A program made the position numbers and the translations under genes. This document shows positions 10,347 through 21,973 of a stretch of 64,000 nt of DNA, in pieces; within the stretch, counting starts at the first letter, position 1; each line of letters opens with the position of its first letter. The stretch spans positions 1-64,000 of the forward strand of contig MPNH01000023.1 in the NCBI GenBank assembly GCA_002238925.1. The letters are read 5' to 3'. Below the pieces are notes generated by a model. That model saw nothing but the letters and a program-made list of their open reading frames with translations. It searched no databases and was not told the origin of the DNA. The DNA is from Spirochaetaceae bacterium bin103 (GTDB lineage: Bacteria > Spirochaetota > Spirochaetia > SZUA-6 > Bin103).

Positions 10347-11303
10347 ATGCAACATCGGGACATCTCGCCTTACTGTGAAAAGGTGCGGGCCATTGAGCAA
10401 AACGTCAGCGAAGTGTTCGTGGGCAAGCAGCGTCAGGTTCGCCACATGCTCATTGGATTCATCGCCGGCCTGCACGTCCTGATCGAGGATGTCCCCGGAG
10501 TCGGCAAGACCACGCTGGCACGCTGCCTGGCGGCGAGCACCGGCACCGACTACGGGCGTATACAATTCACCCCCGACCTGCTGCCCGGCGACATCGTGGG
10601 CATGACGGTCTGGAACAACGAAACGCGGCAGTTCGATTTCAAACAGGGCGCCATCATGCACCAGTTCATCCTGGCGGACGAGATCAACCGGGCATCGCCG
10701 CGCACCCAGTCGAGTCTGCTCGAAGCGATGCAGGAGGGCTCGGTGACGGTCGACGGCACCACCTACCGGTTGCCCGACCCGTTCTTCGTGATTGCCACCC
10801 AGAATCCGGTGACCTTCATCGGGGTGTTCCACCTGCCGGAGGGCGAGCTCGACCGTTTCGGCATCTCGCTGTCAATCGGCTACCCGCACAGCGACGACGA
10901 GGTGCGCATCCTCGACCACTACGGATCCGATCCCCTGCACGAACTGCAGCCGGTGGTGCAGCCGCAGGACGTGATCGACCTGCGCAACGTGGTACGCTCG
11001 GTCACCGTGTCGGCTGATGTGCGGCGCTTCATCATCGGCGTCGCCAACCAGACACGAAGCAGCCCGCTGCTGCGCCTCGGCATCAGCCCGCGCGCATCGC
11101 AGCACATCATGATGGCGGCACAGGCCGAAGCGCTGATCACCGGGCGCGACTACGTGATGCCGGAAGACGTGATGTCGGTGGCCGGCATCGTTCTGACCCA
11201 CCGCGTGGTGCTGTCCGCCGAGGCGCGCATGGAAAACCTGGCCCCGGAACAGGTCGTGGAGCGCATTCTGCAACAGGTGCCGATTCCTACCGGACTGGCA
11301 TGA
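10347..11303 (+). CDS. MoxR-family AAA+ ATPase
   Basis: A MoxR-type AAA+ chaperone/ATPase (about 318 residues from ATG 10347; two earlier in-frame starts exist). It shows GKQRQVRHMLIGF, Walker A EDVPGVGKTT, the MoxR signature QFTPDLLPGDIVG, Walker B FILADEINRASP, sensor region TQNPV and an arginine-finger helix FHLPEGELDRF. Its stop overlaps the DUF58 start as ATGA. MoxR ATPases with DUF58 and transglutaminase-like partners are a widespread but biochemically poorly defined trio, thought to assist metal-centre insertion or protein-complex assembly; the role here is inferred from that association only. Confidence 0.92.
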   Translation: MQHRDISPYCEKVRAIEQNVSEVFVGKQRQVRHMLIGFIAGLHVLIEDVPGVGKTTLARCLAASTGTDYGRIQFTPDLLPGDIVGMTVWNNETRQFDFKQGAIMHQFILADEINRASPRTQSSLLEAMQEGSVTVDGTTYRLPDPFFVIATQNPVTFIGVFHLPEGELDRFGISLSIGYPHSDDEVRILDHYGSDPLHELQPVVQPQDVIDLRNVVRSVTVSADVRRFIIGVANQTRSSPLLRLGISPRASQHIMMAAQAEALITGRDYVMPEDVMSVAGIVLTHRVVLSAEARMENLAPEQVVERILQQVPIPTGLA

Positions 11304-12658
11304 TCGCCTACCGGGCCGCCATGGTTGCCCGCGCGGCCGGCGAGGCGGCCCTGTGGGGCCGCCGTTTCGCCGCCGCGTTCCCGTTCACGGTGAAGCTGCG
11401 CGCCTGCGGCGTGTATCTGTTTGCCGGCGTGCTCGCCTACCTGGCCGCCGCCTACTTGGGCGAGTTCTTCGCGGTGTTCGCGACCGTGTTCATCCTGCTG
11501 CCGCTGGTGTCGCTGACCATCCTGCTGATCGCCGCCGCCGGGCTGCGCTACAACCAGCACTTCAGCAACGAGCAGCCGGTCAAGGGCCAGGAACTGCAGT
11601 ACCGCTGCATTATCGAGAACGGCTCCGCCCTGCCGCTGCCGCGCGTGCGCGCCCGGTTCCGCGCCATCCGTCCCGCGACCGGCGGCGGCGGCACCGAGTC
11701 CGGCGACGCCGGCGGCGACGCCGGCGCCTCGCGCACAACCGGCCGCGACGGCGGCGGCATCCTCACGTACCTCCCCGGCCACCAGTTCGTGGAACGGGAG
11801 CAGACCGTCCAGCTCCCCTACCGCGGCATCTACACGGTGGGCCTGGACCGGATCGAGATTGGCGACACCCTGCAGTTGTTCAATGTACGCCCGCGCGTGC
11901 GGGCACGCGAATTCCGGGTCTACCCGCGCATTTTGCCGATCGGCGAGTTCCAGCCCGGTACCGAACGGCGGCTCGGCACGTCGGAGGTCGGCTCGCTCGG
12001 CAACCTGCCCGACTACTCGCTGTTCAACCAGCTGCGCGAGTACCGGCCTGGCGAATCGGTACGCCACCTGGCATGGAAGAAGTTCGCCAGCACCGGCATA
12101 CCGGTGATCAAGGAGTACGACTCCACCAGCGAGCCGGCGGTAAGCATCTACGTGGACTTGCGCCCGGTGCCGAGCAGCGCGGAGGACGTGCTGCTGACCG
12201 AAGACGTCACCGTGGAAGCGCTGGTGGCGCTGGTCAACCACTTCCTGAAGCGCAACCTGCCAGTGACCGTGCGCGCCGCCAGCCGCACTTCGTACGAGTT
12301 CATAGGCGACCACGCATCCGACTTCGGGCGGTTCTACGAATCCACCTTCGATCTGTTGTTCGTGAGCGACATCTCCGCCGCGCGCCTGTACGAGACCCAC
12401 CTGGAGACCGGCATGAACACCGAGGTCAACTCGATGTTCTTCATTACCCATCTGCTCGATCCGGAGCTGCTGATCCTGCTCGACGAGCAGCGCTCCAGCA
12501 ACTTCCAGGTGACCCTGATCCACAACCAGACCGCCGAGCCCGCCGGCCGCCACGCCGGCTATTTCAACCGCCTGCGCGAACAGGGTACGCGGGTGGTGGC
12601 GCTGCGCGGCTCGACCACGATCACCGCCGATTTGGAGGCACACGATGAAGCGAGTTGA
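11300..12658 (+). CDS. DUF58 domain membrane protein
   Basis: A 452-residue protein with two adjacent membrane helices (about residues 35-80) followed by a beta-rich region and a C-terminal DUF58 domain, recognisable by LREYRPGESVRHLAWK and the following EYDSTSEPAVSIYVDL, which belongs to a VWA-like fold. A Gly/Asp-rich insert lies around residues 130-150. It overlaps moxR by 4 nt and the transglutaminase gene by 14 nt, so the three are certainly one operon. DUF58 proteins are the usual partner of MoxR ATPases; the substrate is unknown. Confidence 0.88.
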   Translation: MIAYRAAMVARAAGEAALWGRRFAAAFPFTVKLRACGVYLFAGVLAYLAAAYLGEFFAVFATVFILLPLVSLTILLIAAAGLRYNQHFSNEQPVKGQELQYRCIIENGSALPLPRVRARFRAIRPATGGGGTESGDAGGDAGASRTTGRDGGGILTYLPGHQFVEREQTVQLPYRGIYTVGLDRIEIGDTLQLFNVRPRVRAREFRVYPRILPIGEFQPGTERRLGTSEVGSLGNLPDYSLFNQLREYRPGESVRHLAWKKFASTGIPVIKEYDSTSEPAVSIYVDLRPVPSSAEDVLLTEDVTVEALVALVNHFLKRNLPVTVRAASRTSYEFIGDHASDFGRFYESTFDLLFVSDISAARLYETHLETGMNTEVNSMFFITHLLDPELLILLDEQRSSNFQVTLIHNQTAEPAGRHAGYFNRLREQGTRVVALRGSTTITADLEAHDEAS

Positions 12659-14801
12659 ACTGCAGCGCTACGACGCCCACCTCAAGGCGTTGCTGGCGCT
12701 GGTCTACGGCATCGGCATCCCGGTGCTGTTCTGGAGCTACACCAAGTCGTCGCTGGCCCTTCCCCTGCTGCTCACCGTGATCGTTCCCCTGGCGGTGCTG
12801 CAGGCCGGGCGCGCCCTGGCGAGAGGCCCGCTGCGCTGGGCGCTGAGCACGCTGGCCATGCTGGTGACGGCGGCATTCGGGGTGGCGCTGTTGATCGGCA
12901 TCGTGATTACCCCGTTTTCCGCCTACAAGCTGTGGTTCGAAGCGATGGCCGACGGCACCGGCGTCGGCACTGTGTCCAACCTGTTCACGTTGATGTCGGC
13001 GTTCTTCTCCACCGCCCTGGCGGCAACCTTCATCAGTTTCGGGTACGCCTGGCCGCTGTTGCTTTCCGCTGCCTTCGGATCCGCCATCATCGCGGTAATT
13101 CTGCAGACCGGTTCATTCTACATGCTCGCCCTGCTGGCCGCGCTGGCGTGCGTGCTGTTCCTGCTGCTGCGCGACGGGGCGTCCCGCTACGTGGTGCGGC
13201 GGGTGGTGTACGGCGGCGGCCTGTTCGCGCTGGTGCTGCTCGTTTCGACCATCCTCGCGGGCAGTCGCGCCGCTACCGGCAGCCAGTTCATCGACGTTAC
13301 CCTGCACCCGCAGCTGCGCCAGTACGTGTCCAACGCGCTGCCGCAGTTTCCCCTGCTGTACGGCATTCCCGGCTACGGCTACTCGTTCCAGGAGCGCTCG
13401 CTCGGCGGCTCGCCAGTGCTCTCGCCGCTGCCAATCTTTCGCGTCACCGCGAACGTCGACGGTCCGCTGTATCTGAAGACCGACGTGTTCGATCACTACG
13501 ACGGCAAGAACTGGAAAACCACTTTCCGGAGCGAGGACACGATCCGCGATCAGGGCTCGATCCTGCTGCGCGGGCGGCCGCGGCGGCGCGATGCGGCGAT
13601 CCGGGTGGAATTGCTGATCGAGTTCTACAACAAGCTGCCCTATACCCTCGATACGTCGGCGTTCCGGTTCGGGCGCGACGTGCCGCTGCTGGAGACCGGC
13701 CACTTCCACCGCGGCTTCCAACTCGTCGAGCCGCTGGTGGCCGGCGACGTGGTGTTCGTGGAACGCTCGGCGACCCAGCCGATCCGCCTCACCGAGGAGG
13801 AACGGCGCCGCTACCTGCAGCTCCCACGCGGCGTGAGCGGCGATCTGCGCGGCGTGGCGGCCGCCTTCGAGCAGCCGGATGCTACGCCGCACCAACGCCT
13901 CAACCAGATCAACGACTACCTCTCCGAGACCTGCACCTATTCGCTGAACGTGGACAACCTGCGCCGCTCGGAGAGTTTCATCGACAAGTTCCTGTTTGAG
14001 GAAAAGAAGGGCTACTGCGTCCACTTCGCCACCGCATTCACTACCATCGCGCGCTTGAACGGCTTCCCGGCGCGCTACAACGAGGGCTTTCTGATCAACT
14101 TTCCCGGCACCGCGAACGAGGCGGAGGTTACCGGTCTGTCCGCGCACAGCTGGCCGGAGGTGTGGATCGACGGCACCGGCTGGACGCGCTGGGAGGCGAC
14201 CCCGGCGGTGAGCCCGAGCGCATACGCCAACTTCTTCGACGAAGAGGAACTGCTGTCGATGTACGGATTCGACATGGAGATGGACTCGTTCACGCTGCGC
14301 CAGGTACAGTCGATCCTTGGCGACCGGGAACTGGACATTTCGCTCGCGGAGGGCGAGGGTGAACTGGCGCAACCGTCGGTCTGGTCACCGGCGCGCATCG
14401 CCGCGGCAGGCGCCGGTATCCTGCTGGCCGCCCTGTTTGCGTGGCGGTTGGTGAGGCGGCTGCGGACGCCGCGCGTCGCTCGCGAATTGCGCCCGCTGAT
14501 GCGCCTTTCGCAGCGCTACGTCATGCTCGGACGCACGCTTGGCGTGCCCGATCCACGCCGAACCGGCTGGGTGGCGTGGCGCGACGAGTACCGTTCGCGC
14601 AGCGCGCGGCGCGCCCCGGCCGCACGCAGGCTGGTGGAGCGCTTCACCACGCTGGTAGCGCGGGCGGTGTATGGTGGCGACGTGGCCAGCGACCGCGACC
14701 TGCGCTTCCTACGCGCCGCCTACTGGCGCCTGCTGCGCTATCGGTTGTTCGGAGCCCGGCGTGGTCAGGCGCCAGCCGAGCCGGCGGGCGAGCACAGTTG
14801 A
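12645..14801 (+). CDS. Transglutaminase-like membrane protein (TgpA type)
   Basis: A 718-residue integral membrane protein: about six N-terminal helices (residues 12-210), a large extracytoplasmic domain with a papain-like transglutaminase core, one more helix near 590-610 and a cytoplasmic tail. The core has C458 in GYCVHFATAF and H501 in SAHSWPEVWI; the third triad position, sixteen residues later, is E517 (RWEATP) where the Pseudomonas TgpA has Asp. It completes the MoxR-DUF58-TgpA operon by overlapping DUF58 by 14 nt. Function of such proteins at the cell envelope is not settled. The tail after residue 610 is Arg-rich and resembles the DUF4129 position. Confidence 0.85.
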   Translation: MKRVELQRYDAHLKALLALVYGIGIPVLFWSYTKSSLALPLLLTVIVPLAVLQAGRALARGPLRWALSTLAMLVTAAFGVALLIGIVITPFSAYKLWFEAMADGTGVGTVSNLFTLMSAFFSTALAATFISFGYAWPLLLSAAFGSAIIAVILQTGSFYMLALLAALACVLFLLLRDGASRYVVRRVVYGGGLFALVLLVSTILAGSRAATGSQFIDVTLHPQLRQYVSNALPQFPLLYGIPGYGYSFQERSLGGSPVLSPLPIFRVTANVDGPLYLKTDVFDHYDGKNWKTTFRSEDTIRDQGSILLRGRPRRRDAAIRVELLIEFYNKLPYTLDTSAFRFGRDVPLLETGHFHRGFQLVEPLVAGDVVFVERSATQPIRLTEEERRRYLQLPRGVSGDLRGVAAAFEQPDATPHQRLNQINDYLSETCTYSLNVDNLRRSESFIDKFLFEEKKGYCVHFATAFTTIARLNGFPARYNEGFLINFPGTANEAEVTGLSAHSWPEVWIDGTGWTRWEATPAVSPSAYANFFDEEELLSMYGFDMEMDSFTLRQVQSILGDRELDISLAEGEGELAQPSVWSPARIAAAGAGILLAALFAWRLVRRLRTPRVARELRPLMRLSQRYVMLGRTLGVPDPRRTGWVAWRDEYRSRSARRAPAARRLVERFTTLVARAVYGGDVASDRDLRFLRAAYWRLLRYRLFGARRGQAPAEPAGEHS

Positions 14802-14845
14802 GCGCGGCCGAGCACGGCCAAGCGCGCGAATCGAACGGAACGCAC

Positions 14846-15490
14846 ATGCACACACATACGATGACATCGCCCAACTCGGCTTCCGGCCGATCCCGTGATG
14901 ACGGAGCGACGGTCCGCCTGGTTGCCCAGGCGGCATTTCCGACCCTGTTCGGCGAGTTTACCCTGATGGGGTTCGCGGACCGCACCGGCGGCGACGAGCT
15001 CACCGCGGTGGTGCGCGGGGAGGTGCGCGGCGCGGCCGACTGCCCGGTACGGGTGCACTCGGAATGCCACACCGGCGACATCTTCGGTTCGCTGCGCTGC
15101 GACTGCCGTGAGCAACTCGAGGAGTCTTTGCGCTACATCGCCGCGCGCGATTGCGGTGCGGTGATCTACCTGCGCCAGGAGGGCCGCGGCATCGGCCTGC
15201 TCAACAAGATCCGCGCCTACGAACTGCAGGACCAGGGGCTCGACAGCGTCGACGCCAACGAGCGGCTCGGGTTTCCCGCCGACGCCCGCGACTATGCCAC
15301 CGCGGCGCGCATCATCGAGCTGCTCGGCATCGACTCGGTGCGCCTGCTGACCAACAACCCCGCCAAGATCGCGGGGTTGGAACAGGAGGGCGTCACCGTC
15401 ACCGGGCGGGTTCCGGTAGTGGTGCCTGCCAACCGGTTCAACGAGCGCTACCTCGCCACCAAGCGCACCCGCTTCAACCACCTGCTGTAG
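14846..15490 (+). CDS. ribA: GTP cyclohydrolase II
   Basis: RibA opens GTP to start riboflavin synthesis. The zinc site HSECHTGDIFGSLRCDC is complete, and the GTP-binding LRQEGRGIGLLNKI and the catalytic arginine/tyrosine region follow. At 214 residues from ATG 14846 (a second ATG lies at 14861) it is a stand-alone cyclohydrolase without the RibB dihydroxybutanone-phosphate synthase domain found in many bifunctional proteins. It starts 44 nt after the transglutaminase gene; whether it shares that transcript is unclear. Confidence 0.95.
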   Translation: MHTHTMTSPNSASGRSRDDGATVRLVAQAAFPTLFGEFTLMGFADRTGGDELTAVVRGEVRGAADCPVRVHSECHTGDIFGSLRCDCREQLEESLRYIAARDCGAVIYLRQEGRGIGLLNKIRAYELQDQGLDSVDANERLGFPADARDYATAARIIELLGIDSVRLLTNNPAKIAGLEQEGVTVTGRVPVVVPANRFNERYLATKRTRFNHLL

Positions 15491-15511
15491 CGGCCTGACC
15501 GCGGCGGCGTG

Positions 15512-16234
15512 ATGAACCTCCACCAACGCACCGCCATGGAGTCGGCGTACGACGCCGCGGCGCACCGCGCCGGCTGGTTGCTGCTGGCCACCGCGCTCGC
15601 CACCGCCGTGGCGGTTGTCGGGCGGGTCGCCGCGGGCGCCGACCTGCCGACGCTGGCCGAGTCGCTGGCCGCCGTCGGGCGCCGCCGCGGCCTGTACGGG
15701 ACCGGCGGCGCGGCGCGGCTGCTGTCCGGGATCACGCTGTTCGCCGGCGCCTGGTTCCTGTGGCACACCCGCTTCATGCGGCGCCGCCCGGGCACGCTGC
15801 TGGTATCGGCGCTGCTGGCCGCGTCCGGCCTGTTCACCGCCGTTTCCGGGATCTCCGCGGTCGTACTGGCGCAGGTGGCGCCGGCTCCGGAAGCCGCGGC
15901 CGAGGTCGCCGCCCGCGGTGGCGCGGCGCCGATGGTGGCCGAACTGCGCTGGATCAGCGGCAAGATCGGGTTTACGCTCGCCGGGCTGGCCCTGCTCGCG
16001 ACTTCGGTCCGCCAGTGGCGGGTCGGTGGTGCGTTGCGCCGCATGGCGCCGCTTACCGCCCTGATCGGCGCCGCCATGCAGTTGATCTGGGTGGACGCGG
16101 CCACCATCGTGCACCGCTTCTCCGGCCCGCTGTTCATGGCGTGGCTGGCGCTGATCGGCTTCATGCTGGCCAGCGGCCGGTTGGAGCGCCGCATCGCCGG
16201 TCCCGGCCGTCGGCGTTCAACATTTTTCGTGTGA
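15512..16234 (+). CDS. Hypothetical integral membrane protein
   Basis: A 240-residue protein with about six hydrophobic segments: WLLLATALATAVAVV, a helix around [54 protein letters not shown] and MAWLALIGFMLAS. The tail is Arg-rich and probably cytoplasmic. I do not recognise the family with confidence; the pattern WISGKIGFTLAGLALL is reminiscent of small uncharacterised DUF4386-type membrane proteins. It begins about 20 nt after ribA and may be co-transcribed; no functional link is evident. Start is either this ATG or the GTG just before it. Confidence 0.7.
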   Translation: MNLHQRTAMESAYDAAAHRAGWLLLATALATAVAVVGRVAAGADLPTLAESLAAVGRRRGLYGTGGAARLLSGITLFAGAWFLWHTRFMRRRPGTLLVSALLAASGLFTAVSGISAVVLAQVAPAPEAAAEVAARGGAAPMVAELRWISGKIGFTLAGLALLATSVRQWRVGGALRRMAPLTALIGAAMQLIWVDAATIVHRFSGPLFMAWLALIGFMLASGRLERRIAGPGRRRSTFFV

Positions 16235-16246
16235 GCTACGCCACGC

Positions 16247-18439
<2,193 letters not shown>

Positions 18440-18598
18440 GGCGCGCCACCTTACCAGGAGCGGACGCCGTCTGCCAGCGTCCCCGCGATCCAAGCGATGC
18501 GGCGGCGAACGCTGTTGTTGACATTTCCACCTATGGCCCCACACGCTCCCGTTACCACGCACGCAGCCGCGGCGCCGCGCCGAGGGGAGGTAAGAACG

Positions 18599-18985
18599 AT
18601 GGGGATCTTCAGCGTCGAGTGTCTGCTTGAGAATCAGCAGACAAGGACCCGTTCGATTCTCGTCCGGGACGTCCTGGTCGACACAGGCAGCGAACTCACC
18701 TGGATCAGCAGGGAGCATCTCACTACCATCGGGATTCAAGCCGAGAAGCTGAACCGGCAGTTCGTCATGGCGAACGGCGAATCCATTACGAGATCGATCG
18801 GATTCGCCATAATCCGCGTCGGCGAGGAGGTCACCACCGACGAAGTGGTTTTTGCCGAAGGTCATGAATTGCAGTTGCTCGGTGCGCGTACTCTGGAGGG
18901 TTTGAATCTCAGGGTAGACTCGCGCAACAAGAAGCTGGTCGCCGCCGGACCACATCCCGCGGCCGGAAACCTGGCAATCGGCTGA
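18599..18985 (+). CDS. Clan AA (retropepsin-like) aspartic protease
   Basis: A small 128-residue protein with the single-lobe aspartyl protease motif [11 protein letters not shown] at about residues 31-41, followed by the flap region and a second hydrophobic-hydrophobic-Gly element, [11 protein letters not shown], near the C-terminus. Like other clan AA proteases it should act as a homodimer sharing one Asp per subunit. ATG 18599 is preceded by AGGGGAGGT at good spacing. Substrate is unknown. It stands between the divergent YyaL gene and aspS and appears independent. The C-terminal PHPAAGN tail is common in this family. Confidence 0.8.
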   Translation: MGIFSVECLLENQQTRTRSILVRDVLVDTGSELTWISREHLTTIGIQAEKLNRQFVMANGESITRSIGFAIIRVGEEVTTDEVVFAEGHELQLLGARTLEGLNLRVDSRNKKLVAAGPHPAAGNLAIG

Positions 18986-19039
18986 CGCAGAGAGTGCACC
19001 CACCCTGCCGGCGGCAGCGGGGCCGGGGTATATTGCCGC

Positions 19040-20833
19040 ATGCACGAGATGAAGCGCACCGCGACCTGCGGCGAGTTGGATGCCGCGGCGGCGGGTACGC
19101 AGGTTACCCTGAACGGCTGGGTGGCTCGCATACGCGACCACGGCGGCATCACGTTCCTCGACCTGCGCGACCGCTACGGGCTGACCCAGGTCGTGTTCGA
19201 CGTCAGCGGCGAAGCGCAGGACGCCCTGGCCGCGGCGGTCGGCGGTCTCAAGCTGGAGTACTGCGTCGCGGTGCAGGGCACCGTGCGCCGGCGCCCGCCC
19301 GACATGGTGAACCCGGAGCTGGCCACCGGCGCGATCGAGGTGGCCGGCGAGCAACTCGTGGTGTTGAGCACCTGCGCCACGCTGCCGTTCATGGTCAGCG
19401 ACCAGGCCGGCGCGCACACCGAGGCGCGCGAGGAGTTGCGCCTGAAGCACCGCTACCTCGACCTGCGTTCGGCCACCATGCAGCGCAACCTGGCGCTGCG
19501 CCACCACGCGGCGCAGGCGATGCGCGAAGCCCTCAACAGCTGCCGCTTCCTGGAGATCGAGACTCCTACCCTGATGCGCTCCACCCCGGAGGGCGCGCGC
19601 GACTTCGTGGTGCCGTCGCGCCTGAACCCGGGCAGCTTCTACGCCCTGCCGCAGTCGCCGCAGATCCTCAAGCAGCTCCTGATGCTGAGCGGTTGCGACC
19701 GTTACTACCAGTTGGCGCGCTGCTACCGCGACGAGGACGCGCGCGGCGACCGCCAGCCGGAGTTCACCCAGCTCGACTTCGAAATGACCTTCGTGGACCA
19801 GGACGACGTGCTCGAGGTGCTCGAAGCCGCGTTCGCCGCCGCATTCCGCGACGGCATTGGCCACGAACTGCCGCTGCCGTTTCCGCGCATACCGTTCCAC
19901 GATGCGATGAACCGTTACGGCTCGGACCGCCCCGACCTGCGCTTCGAGCTGGAATTGCGCGACTTCACCGAGCTGGCGCGCGCCGGCGACTTCGGCATCT
20001 TCAAGAAGGCCGCCGAGCGCGGCGACACCGTCAAGGCGCTGCGCGCCCCCGGCCTGGCCGGCTATTCGCGGCGCCAGGTAGAGGAGCTGGAGGAGCATGC
20101 CAAGACCTACGGCGCCGCCGGCCTGGCGTGGATGAAGTGCGGCGCCGATGGCCTGGAGAGCGGCGTGTCCCGCTTCTACCAGGCGCAGCAGGCGGAGATC
20201 TACCGCGCCCTCGACGCCGAGCCGGGCGACCTGCTGCTGCTGGTGGCCGCCCCGTGGCGCACCGCCTGTACCGCCCTCGGAGCCGTCCGCACCGAGTTGG
20301 CCCGCCGCGAGGGGCTGGCCGCTGCCGGCGTCTTCAAGCCCTGTTTCGTGACCGACTTCCCGCTGTTCGCCTGGAACGAGGAGGAGCAGCGCTGGGACGC
20401 CGAACACCACATGTTCTCCAACCCGCAGGCGCAGTACCTCGACAGCCTGGAGCAGGACCCGGCCGCGGTGCGCGGCGAGCTGTACGATGCGGTGATCAAC
20501 GGCGTAGAGCTGGCCAGCGGTTCGATCCGGATCCACGACCCGGCGCTGCAACGGCGCGTGTTCGCGATCCTCGGCGTCTCCGAGGAAGAGGCCGCGCAGC
20601 GCTTCGGTTTCATGCTCGATGCGTTCCGCTACGGCCCGCCCCCGCACGGCGGCGCCGCCATCGGCTTCGACCGCACCGTGATGCTGATGGCCGGCGAAGC
20701 CACCATCCGGGACGTCATCGCGTTCCCGAAGAACACCTGGGCCGCCTCCCCGATGGACAACTCCCCCGCCCGCCTCGACACCCACCAACTCGCCGAACTC
20801 CACCTGCAAGTTCGTCCAACTGCAGATTCCTGA
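19040..20833 (+). CDS. aspS: Aspartyl-tRNA synthetase
   Basis: Class IIb synthetase charging tRNA-Asp. The 597-residue chain has the N-terminal anticodon-binding OB fold ([28 protein letters not shown]), motif 1 around [18 protein letters not shown], motif 2 [22 protein letters not shown], the bacterial GAD insertion (about 290-420) and motif 3 [12 protein letters not shown]. Length is normal for the bacterial type. Start may be M1 or M4 ([10 protein letters not shown]). Whether it is discriminating or also makes Asp-tRNA-Asn cannot be decided here because gatCAB is not in the window. Confidence 0.97.
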   Translation: MHEMKRTATCGELDAAAAGTQVTLNGWVARIRDHGGITFLDLRDRYGLTQVVFDVSGEAQDALAAAVGGLKLEYCVAVQGTVRRRPPDMVNPELATGAIEVAGEQLVVLSTCATLPFMVSDQAGAHTEAREELRLKHRYLDLRSATMQRNLALRHHAAQAMREALNSCRFLEIETPTLMRSTPEGARDFVVPSRLNPGSFYALPQSPQILKQLLMLSGCDRYYQLARCYRDEDARGDRQPEFTQLDFEMTFVDQDDVLEVLEAAFAAAFRDGIGHELPLPFPRIPFHDAMNRYGSDRPDLRFELELRDFTELARAGDFGIFKKAAERGDTVKALRAPGLAGYSRRQVEELEEHAKTYGAAGLAWMKCGADGLESGVSRFYQAQQAEIYRALDAEPGDLLLLVAAPWRTACTALGAVRTELARREGLAAAGVFKPCFVTDFPLFAWNEEEQRWDAEHHMFSNPQAQYLDSLEQDPAAVRGELYDAVINGVELASGSIRIHDPALQRRVFAILGVSEEEAAQRFGFMLDAFRYGPPPHGGAAIGFDRTVMLMAGEATIRDVIAFPKNTWAASPMDNSPARLDTHQLAELHLQVRPTADS

Positions 20834-20843
20834 GCCCGGCTAG

Positions 20844-20864
20844 CGCTAGGCTAGTAGGCTAGCG
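20844..20864. terminator. Possible short hairpin between convergent aspS and VWA genes
   Basis: CGCTAG at 20844-20849 and CTAGCG at 20859-20864 are perfect inverted repeats around a 9-nt loop, in the 25-nt space between the two convergent stops. There is no T-tract on either side, so termination is only a possibility. The element contains the VWA stop codon. Confidence 0.25.
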
Positions 20865-21947
20865 GACGTTGCGGCGGCGGTTCTTGGCGTAGTCGGCGAA
20901 GATGTAGTTGCCGAGGTTGTCGAGTGACGAGTAATAGGCGCGCCCGCTGTTGACCCGTGACAGCTCTTCCACGAACTGCACCAGGTAGGGATCCTCGGTG
21001 ACCATGAAGGTGGTGATCACGATGCCTTGCCGCTTGCAGGCGGCGGCCTCCTGGAGGGTCTGATTGACGATCTTGGGATCGAGGCCGAACGAGTTCTTGT
21101 ACAGGCGGCCGTTCTCGAAGATGGCGGACGGCTTGCCGTCGGTGATCATGAACACCTGCTTGTTGGGGTGCTTCTGGTTGCGCAGCACCTGCTGGGCGAG
21201 TTGCAGCCCGGCCTTGGTGTTGGTATGGAACGGCCCCACCTTCAGATAGGGGATGTCGCGCACCTCGATCATGCGCGCGTCGTCGCCAAAGTAGGCGACG
21301 TGCAGGCTGTCCTTCGGGAACTGCGAGGTGATCAACTCGTACAGCGCAAGCGCCACCTGCTTGGCGGGGGTGATGCGGTCCTCGCCGTACAGGATCATGC
21401 TGTGGCTGAGGTCGATCAGCAGCACCGTGGCGCAGGAGGAGTTGTGTTCGGTGTCGAACACCTCGAAATCCTGCTCGCCGAGCTGAATGTCGTCCACGCC
21501 GCTGCGCTTGACGGCGTTATTGATGGTGGCGAAGGCGTCGATCTGGGTGATCGGATCGCCGAACCGGTAGGGCCGCGTCTCCGGCAGCCGCTCGCCCCCG
21601 TCGCCGGTGTGCGGCGTGCGGTGCTGCCCGAAGCCGCCCTTCTGTAGGTTGTTGAACACCAGCTTCAGCGATTCCTTGCGGATCTGCTGCTCGCCGCGCG
21701 CGGTAAGCGAAAACCCGTCGCCGTCGCGCGCGATGATCGCCTCGCGCTCGAGCTGCTCCCGAAACTCGTCCAGGTCGAACCGCTCGTCGATGAAGCCGCG
21801 CCGCTGCAGGTACTTCATCCACTCCAGTACCTTGTCGACGTCGCCGCTCGCCTGCAACAGCAGGAAATTGAACAGGTTCATGAGGTTGGAGAAGTTCTGC
21901 AGCGCGGCGGCCAGCGACTCATCCCATTTCAGGTATTCGAACTTCAT
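20859..21947 (-). CDS. VWA domain protein, Mg-chelatase subunit D-like
   Basis: A 362-residue cytosolic protein with an all-helical N-terminal half and a von Willebrand A domain at about 165-345. The metal-adhesion motif is present as DLSHS (DxSxS), with the later TNTKAG threonine and ITDGKPS aspartate. It follows the AAA+ ATPase gene by 26 nt on the same strand. ATPase plus VWA pairs of this kind resemble the ChlI/ChlD and MoxR/CoxE arrangement, where the VWA protein positions the ATPase on a target. No tetrapyrrole genes are nearby, so Mg-chelation is unlikely. Confidence 0.88.
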   Translation of the reverse strand: MKFEYLKWDESLAAALQNFSNLMNLFNFLLLQASGDVDKVLEWMKYLQRRGFIDERFDLDEFREQLEREAIIARDGDGFSLTARGEQQIRKESLKLVFNNLQKGGFGQHRTPHTGDGGERLPETRPYRFGDPITQIDAFATINNAVKRSGVDDIQLGEQDFEVFDTEHNSSCATVLLIDLSHSMILYGEDRITPAKQVALALYELITSQFPKDSLHVAYFGDDARMIEVRDIPYLKVGPFHTNTKAGLQLAQQVLRNQKHPNKQVFMITDGKPSAIFENGRLYKNSFGLDPKIVNQTLQEAAACKRQGIVITTFMVTEDPYLVQFVEELSRVNSGRAYYSSLDNLGNYIFADYAKNRRRNVR

Positions 21948-21973
21948 TCCTCTCCTCCGTCAGGTGCGCGCCG

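Noticed and set aside
18440..20809. A 1520-codon minus-strand frame covering aspS and continuing into the YyaL gene
   Set aside because: Only the part below 18439 resembles a protein; the rest is the antisense of aspS, kept open by high GC and third-position bias.
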